Translations under genes and position numbers: made by a program
Source of the DNA: Lewinellaceae bacterium
GTDB lineage: Bacteria; Bacteroidota; Bacteroidia; Chitinophagales; Saprospiraceae
DNA: 19,251 nucleotides
Assembly (NCBI GenBank): GCA_020636045.1
Contig: JACJYP010000025.1
Span: 1 to 19,251 of the forward strand
Direction: 5' to 3'
The notes under the pieces: generated by a model
What the model saw: only the letters and a program-made list of their open reading frames with translations
What the model was told of the DNA's origin: nothing
Databases searched by the model: none
Part shown: piece by piece, positions 14,006-19,251 of the stretch
Layout of the letters: each line of letters begins with the position of its first letter
Position numbering within the stretch: the stretch's first letter is position 1

Positions 14006-17000
14006 CTATTGCACCGTTTTTTTGGGCGCATACACGAGCGGAGTGCGGTTGTTCCTGCCGACGATAAATACACGTTGTCCGGCAATCACGATCGGCTTGA
14101 TGTCGCGTACCTCGCCGTCGATCTGTATGCCGGTTGCGCCCGAGCGATAAGGTTGAAACTGTCCTTTCCCGTTGCCTTTTAAGAAAAGCCCGTAATCGGC
14201 GTCGACGAAGCCGAACTCGGGCTTGGCGCCCAGAAAATTACCGCCCGCTACGATGTCGATACGGCCGTCGCCGTCAAAATCGCCGGTGCAAAGGCCATAC
14301 AGCGGTGCGAACTGCGCCTCGTTGGGCAGGGCCGAAAATTCAAACCGGCCATTTCCTTTATTGATCAGCACGCCGCTTTTCAGCAACCCGGCCTTTAGTT
14401 CGATGGCATTTTCCATTTGTTCGGCAGAGAATATGTCGGTCATGGTCTGGTTGGCGTACGGCCTGAATTTCAGGTACTTTTTCTTCAGGGTTGGTATTTC
14501 GCCCACCAGATCGCCGCGCAGCACGTAAGGCAACAAGGTGCCGTCGTTGTACCGGCACAGGATCTGCTCCGGCGTGCCGTTGTGGTCGAAATCGTTGTAG
14601 AATAAAGAAAGCGGGTGCTCTACAGATGCGTCGAGCCGGGTGTTCAGGCCCTGGTTGCCCACGACAAAATCAACAAGACCGTCGCCGTTAAAATCGCCCG
14701 CGGCGATCCGCTTCCACAAACCGGCTGTTTGAGACAGGCCGGCGTCGTAATCGCTGAGTTGACCGTTGTTATTAATGAATACCCTGACAGGCATCCATTC
14801 ACCCACCACGATCAGGTCCGGGTCCTTGTCTCCGTCGATGTCCGACCAGACGGCATCGGTGACCAGCCCGAGTTTTTTCATGAATTCGGGTTGCGACATG
14901 CTGAAAAAGCCCTTTCCGTTGTTGATCAGCAGGAACCCGCCGACGGGCACGCCCACATTCTCGGGCAGCAAGCGCATGCCGGCAAAAAGGTCGGTATCGC
15001 CGTCGCCATCCACATCGGCGGCGCGTACGCAGCCGGTCGCAAAGGGCTTCTGGCCGGGAATGGCGTCGCGCTGTCTTGAAAAATTGCCTTTTCCGTCGTT
15101 CAGGTAAAAACGATCCGTCAGTTCGGGACTGGCTGGTTTGAATTCATTTCCCCCCGAGGCGACGTACAGATCGGCATCGCCGTCGCCGTCGGCATCGAAA
15201 AGAACGGCATCGACGTCCTCCGAAGCGGCGTCCGCTTCAAAGGCAGGCTGCCGGTGCTGCCGGAACTTTCCGCCCGGCAATTGCTCGAATACGGCGCCGG
15301 CCTGATCTTTGGCTCCGCAGATGAAGAAATCTTCTTTTCCGTCTCCGTTGACGTCGCCGACCGCGATCCTTGGGCCTTCGGTGGAATATAAAAAATACAA
15401 AAGCCTGTCGCGGTCCCAGTCGTAATACTGGTTTTCCTGATGCTGCCAGTCGATCGCAGCGCTTGCCGTTACATCCCGGAACATTGTAGAGCCGGGGTGT
15501 TGCAGCCAGGGGAGCGCCACGGGAGGACTGTTGGCGCCCGATTGTTCCAGCGCCAGGGTCTGGTCAGCCGGAATATTGCTCAGCAGTGTGCAGCGATCGC
15601 CGCCGGGCCAGATGACGAGCAGGGTATCGATGCGTTCGTAGTTACCCAGGCCGACATTGGGCCGCGGATCCATGGAACTCTGAAAACCGCGCACGGGCAT
15701 TTGTTCGATATAAAACGTCTGTCCGCCCGCCCGCGCGAATATTTTTGCGCCGAAAGCGTGCGAGTTTTCCCTGCCTCCTTTCAGATCGAGTTTCAGATAA
15801 TGGCTGCCGGAGCGCTTGTCGGATTCATTGCGGTATACGAAAGCCTCCATGTTGCAGTTGTTCGTCACCAGGTCGAGGTCGCCGTCGTTATCGAGATCGC
15901 CATAGGCCGATCCGTTGGAAAAACTCTTTTTCGCGAGCCCCCAGGCCTCCGTGACGTTCGTAAATGTCAGGTCCCGATTATTCCGGAATGCGTAGTTCGA
16001 TATCTTTTCACTCGGAATGGAATCGATCAGTCTTTTAAAATCCACATCGCCCTTGCCGATGATCTCCCTTTTAAACGCCGGGTCGGAGGCGAACATGAGA
16101 TAATCCTGGTTGGTCAGGTCCTGGGCGATCCCGTTCGCCACAAAAAGGTCGCGCCAGCCGTCGTTGTCCATATCGAACATCAGCGCGCCCCAACTCCAGT
16201 CCGTCGCTTCCACACCGCCGAGGCATGCTATCTCTGAAAACGTGCCGTTGGCGTTGTTGAGATGCAGCATGTTGCGGGTAAACTGGTTGTAATAGCCGTA
16301 ACTGCTGGTGTAGCGAAACCGGTCGGGGCTGTCGAACGAAGTAGTGGTCTTGATGCGGTAATCGGGCTCCGGAAGCATATCCGTGACAAATATGTCGGGA
16401 TATGCGTCGTTGTTGATATCCGCCATGTCCGCCCCCATACTCGCCGCGCTGATGTGGCGCATCTCTTTTTCCAGCACTTCCGAAAAGGTGCCGTCGCCGT
16501 TGTTGTGGTACAGGTAATCGCGTTCGAAGAAGTCGTTCGACACGTAAATATCTTCCCAGCCGTCCATATCGATGTCGCCGACGGTCACGCCGAGCCCGAA
16601 CGCGATGATGCTGCCGAGTATGCCGGCTTGCTGGCTGACGTCCGTAAAATGGCCGTTGTCGTTGCGCAGCAGTTTGTGGCCGCCGAGGCTGTCGCGCGTG
16701 TAACGCAGGTTTTTGCGCAGATCGAAAGAGCCGATCGGCCGGAATGAGTTGTTAAGGATATAGGCGTCCAGGTCGCCGTCGTGATCGTAATCGAAAAATG
16801 CCGTATGTGTGGTCAGCCCGCGGTCTGCCAGGCCGAATTCGGTGGCCCTTTCCGTAAATGTGCCGTCGCCGTTGTTCACAAAAAGTTCGTTCACCCTGCT
16901 GAAACTGTTCGCGGACTTTTCATCGGAGCGCGCATTCCCGGAATTGCAGACGTAGATGTCCAGCCAGCCGTCGCCATTGATGTCTGCCATCGCGACGCCG

Positions 17001-17365
17001 GTCGACCAGGAACCTTTGCCCTGCACACCGGCTTTTTGCGTGATGTCTTCGAATTTCCAGTCGCCCTTGTTCAGGTAGAGGCGGTTTTCGCCCATGTTCG
17101 ACGAGAAAAACACATCCTGCAGGCCGTCATTGTTGATGTCGCCGATGCCCACGCCGCCGCCGTTGTAGAAGTTCCGGTACCGGTAGATATTGAAATCGCG
17201 GTCGTAGATCAGGTCGTTCCTGAAATCGATCCCGGTCAGCGAAGAAGGCAACCGGGTGAACAGGGGCGCATCCGGCGTTGCGCCGGAAGGGCCGTCGCCC
17301 GTTTGCCGGCATGCCACGATGCCGGTTAGCGACAGTATGAAAAGGGGGATGTATGTTTTGAACAT
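14006..17365 (-). CDS. VCBS/FG-GAP repeat lipoprotein with ASPIC/UnbV domain
   Basis: This 1119-residue protein begins with a lipoprotein signal peptide (MFKTYIPLFILSLTGIVAC; Cys19 is the lipidation site). It carries about fourteen FG-GAP/VCBS motifs of the form D-x-(D/N)-x-DG-x-x-D, calcium-binding loops of a beta-propeller. Seven precede residue ~505 (GVGIGDINNDGLQDVFF first), then comes an ASPIC/UnbV domain at ~538-607 (GAKIFARAGGQTFYIEQ, RPNVGLGNYERIDTLLVIWP), then a second set from ~667 (RIAVGDVNGDGKEDFFI) to near the C-terminus (GDFDGDGRIDIVAGGN). The layout is propeller-ASPIC-propeller. Similar large lipoproteins are common in Bacteroidota, often near SusC/SusD pairs, but none lies in this window. 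An adhesive or glycan-binding surface role is inferred. No T9SS sorting domain is present, consistent with lipid anchoring. Confidence 0.92.
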   Translation of the reverse strand: MFKTYIPLFILSLTGIVACRQTGDGPSGATPDAPLFTRLPSSLTGIDFRNDLIYDRDFNIYRYRNFYNGGGVGIGDINNDGLQDVFFSSNMGENRLYLNKGDWKFEDITQKAGVQGKGSWSTGVAMADINGDGWLDIYVCNSGNARSDEKSANSFSRVNELFVNNGDGTFTERATEFGLADRGLTTHTAFFDYDHDGDLDAYILNNSFRPIGSFDLRKNLRYTRDSLGGHKLLRNDNGHFTDVSQQAGILGSIIAFGLGVTVGDIDMDGWEDIYVSNDFFERDYLYHNNGDGTFSEVLEKEMRHISAASMGADMADINNDAYPDIFVTDMLPEPDYRIKTTTSFDSPDRFRYTSSYGYYNQFTRNMLHLNNANGTFSEIACLGGVEATDWSWGALMFDMDNDGWRDLFVANGIAQDLTNQDYLMFASDPAFKREIIGKGDVDFKRLIDSIPSEKISNYAFRNNRDLTFTNVTEAWGLAKKSFSNGSAYGDLDNDGDLDLVTNNCNMEAFVYRNESDKRSGSHYLKLDLKGGRENSHAFGAKIFARAGGQTFYIEQMPVRGFQSSMDPRPNVGLGNYERIDTLLVIWPGGDRCTLLSNIPADQTLALEQSGANSPPVALPWLQHPGSTMFRDVTASAAIDWQHQENQYYDWDRDRLLYFLYSTEGPRIAVGDVNGDGKEDFFICGAKDQAGAVFEQLPGGKFRQHRQPAFEADAASEDVDAVLFDADGDGDADLYVASGGNEFKPASPELTDRFYLNDGKGNFSRQRDAIPGQKPFATGCVRAADVDGDGDTDLFAGMRLLPENVGVPVGGFLLINNGKGFFSMSQPEFMKKLGLVTDAVWSDIDGDKDPDLIVVGEWMPVRVFINNNGQLSDYDAGLSQTAGLWKRIAAGDFNGDGLVDFVVGNQGLNTRLDASVEHPLSLFYNDFDHNGTPEQILCRYNDGTLLPYVLRGDLVGEIPTLKKKYLKFRPYANQTMTDIFSAEQMENAIELKAGLLKSGVLINKGNGRFEFSALPNEAQFAPLYGLCTGDFDGDGRIDIVAGGNFLGAKPEFGFVDADYGLFLKGNGKGQFQPYRSGATGIQIDGEVRDIKPIVIAGQRVFIVGRNNRTPLVYAPKKTVQ

Positions 17366-17682
17366 CAGTGTTGTTTTTCGATTTTAGGAGTTATCCCGAG
17401 TTCTTCAATATTGAAAATTAAGACTTCGGTCATCACCCGCTCGGGCGTTGATTTTATGTAAATTACTCAAGTTGTGGCCAATTGATCGGTTCGCTGCGTT
17501 TGCTGTTGGCGGGGACGCCAACAGCGGCATCTCGTTAAAGAAAACGACCCCTTTGCCGTTGTTGGTGTCCCGCCAACAACATCCCGAACACGTTCTAAAT
17601 AAAGGCTTTATGGGAATCACGATTTTCCTGTAACCCAATTTGTTCAAAATATGGATCGTCTCAAAATTCGGGATGGATCATA
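17366..17682. other. 317-base non-coding region
   Basis: The region lies between the start of the VCBS gene and the end of the small secreted protein gene, both on the minus strand. It carries the paired palindromic repeat at 17500-17580. Upstream of the VCBS gene the minus strand shows no TAnnTTTG motif. Short frames through the palindromes are judged spurious. Confidence 0.5.
17500..17580. repeat. Paired palindromic intergenic repeat (REP-like)
   Basis: Two hairpins form an inverted pair. Hairpin 1 has a perfect 10-bp stem (17502-17511 with 17516-17525) and the loop GGGA. Hairpin 2 has a 10-pair stem with one G-U (17558-17567 with 17571-17580) and the loop TCC. The reverse complement of hairpin 2 (GTTGTTGGCGGGACACCAAC, then AACGGC) closely matches hairpin 1 (GCTGTTGGCGGGGACGCCAA, then CAGCGGC). 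The arms are joined by a ~32-base AT-richer spacer. This resembles mobile REP-type elements, but copy number cannot be judged from one window. Confidence 0.7.
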
Positions 17683-18084
17683 TTAACGGGGAGCAAAAGT
17701 AGGAAACCGCGTTTTGCCTTCCAACCAATCGACGTACTCCACCGAGCCGAGCCTGAACTTTAACGGAATGCGGCTGCCCTTTGCGATCTCATGCTCGATC
17801 CGGCAGAAAACGGGCAGGTCTTCGGCATTCCAGCGCGGAAGCAGCACGGCTGAAATCGCAGGCTGTCCGGCGGGGCCGGCGCTTGCAGGTAACTCCAGAT
17901 CAATAGAAGACGAACGTAAAAAGGCCGTTCCGGCGTTGCTTTCCGACAGCAGTGACTGGCGCAACTGGAAGAGCGTTTTCCCCTCGGAAAAATCCTGCGC
18001 ATCGGCCGCAGAGATATTGGAAGCCCACCACACGGCGAGGGTCGCCGCGATGAAAAGCAATGTTTTATTTTTTTGAACCTTCAT
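17683..18084 (-). CDS. Small secreted protein of unknown function
   Basis: The 133-residue product starts with a signal peptide (MKVQKNKTLLFIAATLAVWW, with an ADA-Q cleavage site near residue 30). The mature part matches no family I recognise. It has LRQSLLSESNAGTAFLRSSS, an Ala/Pro-rich middle, a segment LPVFCRIEHEIAKGSRIPLK with a lone cysteine, and the tail FRLGSVEYVDWLEGKTRFPT. Export to the periplasm is likely. The ATG at 18084 lies inside the last codons of the RNA methyltransferase gene, an overlap of 20 bases, so translation is probably coupled. An ATG nine bases further upstream is possible but gives a poorer signal peptide. Confidence 0.7.
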   Translation of the reverse strand: MKVQKNKTLLFIAATLAVWWASNISAADAQDFSEGKTLFQLRQSLLSESNAGTAFLRSSSIDLELPASAGPAGQPAISAVLLPRWNAEDLPVFCRIEHEIAKGSRIPLKFRLGSVEYVDWLEGKTRFPTFAPR

Positions 18085-19213
18085 ACAGGTCAAATTTCTG
18101 AAAACTGCATTCCAGGGCGCCGTTGAACAGGGTGATCTTTCTGGAAGGCCGCAGCCCGATGTTTTTCAGGGCTTCCCTATTCGAGGATATCAGCCAGGCG
18201 TCCCATCCGGTCCAGGATTTTTTCAGGCGGTCGCCGATGCCTTTGTAAAATGCGGCGGTGTCTTCCAGTTTGAGGCGTTCGTCGTAAGGAGGATTGGCGA
18301 TCAGCGTGCCCGGCAATTCGGGCGGCACCAGTTTATCAAACGCGATTTTATCGATTTTGATCAGATCCTCCAGTCCTGCAGACAACACATTGATCGATGT
18401 GGCATTGCGCGCGCGCGGGTCTTTATCAGAAGCAAATATCTGAAAATCAAACGGCTGTATGTTGTCGTTCGCATTTTCAACGACCGATTGCCAGAGTTTC
18501 CGGTCGAAATCGGGCCATTTGAAAAAGCCAAATCCCGCTCTCTTGATCTGTACGGGTGTGTTGGTGGCGATGAATGCCGCTTCAATTGGAAGGGTGCCGC
18601 TGCCGCACATCGGGTCTGCGAAATTGCCCCGGCCGTTCCATCCGCTGAGCAGGATCATGCCCGCGGCCAGCACCTCGTTGAGCGGTGCTTCCACGGTGTC
18701 GCGCCGGTAGTTGCGGCGGTGCAGTGAATCGCCGCTGGCATCGATCGCTACATCGCAGTGCGTACCCTGGATGTGGATATTGACCCGCAGGGTAGGGGCG
18801 ACCGTGTTTACGCTCGGGCGCCTGCGAAGGCGCTCGCGGAACTGATCGACAATAGCGTCTTTTGTCAGTTGCCCCGCGTATTGCGAATGGCGAAACACTT
18901 CCCCGCGGGTAACGGCATCGATCGCCAGGGTGTCGTCGACGCTCATATACTTGCTCCAGTCGATCTCTCGGATGCCGTCGTACAGGTTTTTTTCGTGGTA
19001 GACCGGAAATTCGTGAATGGGCACCAGTATCCGCAGGGCGCTGCGCAATTCGTAGTTGGCGCGGTAAAGCAGCCTGCGATCGCCTTCAAACGCCACCGCA
19101 CGCTTGATCTCGCGAATGCCGGTAGCGCCCAGCGCTTTCAATTCGCCCGCCAGCACCGGCTCAAGGCCGGCGAGCGTTTTGGCGATCATGTTGAATACGG
19201 GTTCGGTTGCCAA
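18065..19213 (-). CDS. THUMP-domain class I rRNA methyltransferase (RlmL/YpsC-like)
   Basis: The ~382-residue protein has the layout of the N-terminal half of RlmL and of YpsC: a ferredoxin-like segment (FNMIAKTLAGLEPVLAGELK), a THUMP RNA-binding region to about 160, and a Rossmann methyltransferase domain. AdoMet-binding motif I is FADPMCGSGTLPIEAAF (Asp200), motif II is ASDKDPRA (262 onward) and the catalytic motif is IANPPYDERL (NPPY 307-310), typical of N2-guanine methylation of RNA. The substrate is probably 23S rRNA by family analogy. The family often has a few residues before MIAKT, and a TTG at 19213 supplies them; ATG 19189 is the alternative start. A stop lies in frame at 19226. Confidence 0.92.
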   Translation of the reverse strand: MATEPVFNMIAKTLAGLEPVLAGELKALGATGIREIKRAVAFEGDRRLLYRANYELRSALRILVPIHEFPVYHEKNLYDGIREIDWSKYMSVDDTLAIDAVTRGEVFRHSQYAGQLTKDAIVDQFRERLRRRPSVNTVAPTLRVNIHIQGTHCDVAIDASGDSLHRRNYRRDTVEAPLNEVLAAGMILLSGWNGRGNFADPMCGSGTLPIEAAFIATNTPVQIKRAGFGFFKWPDFDRKLWQSVVENANDNIQPFDFQIFASDKDPRARNATSINVLSAGLEDLIKIDKIAFDKLVPPELPGTLIANPPYDERLKLEDTAAFYKGIGDRLKKSWTGWDAWLISSNREALKNIGLRPSRKITLFNGALECSFQKFDLYEGSKK

Positions 19214-19231
19214 AAGAGAAATGGTTTACGG

Positions 19232-19239
19232 CAAAAATG
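19232..19239 (-). promoter_or_regulatory. Candidate -7 element of the RNA methyltransferase gene
   Basis: The minus strand reads CATTTTTG, one mismatch from TAnnTTTG, 18 bases before the TTG at 19213. The spacing resembles that before the lipocalin-like and T9SS genes and mildly supports the TTG start. Any -33 element would lie beyond the window edge. Confidence 0.35.
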
Positions 19240-19251
19240 AGATTTTTTACC

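Noticed and set aside
15440..16747. Plus-strand open frames of 265 and 161 codons inside the VCBS gene
   Set aside because: They arise from the repetitive Asp/Gly codons of the VCBS gene read in antisense; the minus-strand protein is clearly real.
17405..17647. 80-codon minus-strand open frame between the VCBS gene and the secreted protein gene
   Set aside because: It runs through both palindromes, has no signal peptide or domain, and its composition follows from the repeat.

Overview
The window comes from a member of the Bacteroidota. Three independent signs agree: two large secreted proteins end in type IX secretion (T9SS) type A sorting domains, bacillithiol deacetylase BshB1 is present, and several genes are preceded by the Bacteroidota -7 promoter motif TAnnTTTG or a close variant. 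A moderate GC content, long PKD and VCBS/ASPIC surface proteins and PorT-like small barrels suggest a Saprospiria- or Chitinophagia-like lineage; that finer placement is inference. No tRNA, rRNA, CRISPR array, prophage or insertion sequence was seen.

Layout. Bases 2-2521 hold the 3' part of a PKD-repeat T9SS cargo protein, closed by a strong terminator. A small DUF1573 protein follows (2650-3081). Bases 3098-3440 are a scar: the last ~70 codons of an MgtA-like P-type ATPase on the minus strand lie directly against the damaged 5' end of a plus-strand endonuclease/exonuclease/phosphatase gene (core 3439-4362). Next comes a housekeeping block: purH (4506-6023) and nth (6030-6683) in tight series, then a minus-strand coiled-coil membrane protein (6710-7216) divergent from bshB1 (7314-8033). 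A lipocalin-like lipoprotein (8094-8501) leads into two tandem paralogous outer-membrane beta-barrels (8555-9193 and 9380-10006). Minus-strand 10098-12893 encodes a 931-residue T9SS cargo protein, and 13247-13906 a third barrel paralog. Minus-strand 14006-17365 encodes a 1119-residue VCBS/ASPIC lipoprotein. A palindromic repeat lies at about 17500-17580. The window closes with a minus-strand pair: a THUMP RNA methyltransferase (18065-19213) whose 3' end overlaps a small secreted protein gene (17683-18084).

Functionally it mixes core metabolism (purine synthesis, base-excision repair, bacillithiol, RNA methylation) with a large share of envelope and secreted proteins. The best leads are the mgtA/phosphatase deletion scar, the alternating A/B PKD super-repeat with regularly placed cysteines, an endonuclease III lacking the fourth cluster cysteine, the three-member barrel family with a conserved acidic segment, and the paired palindromes. 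I did not find a convincing new multi-gene defence or biosynthetic system here.
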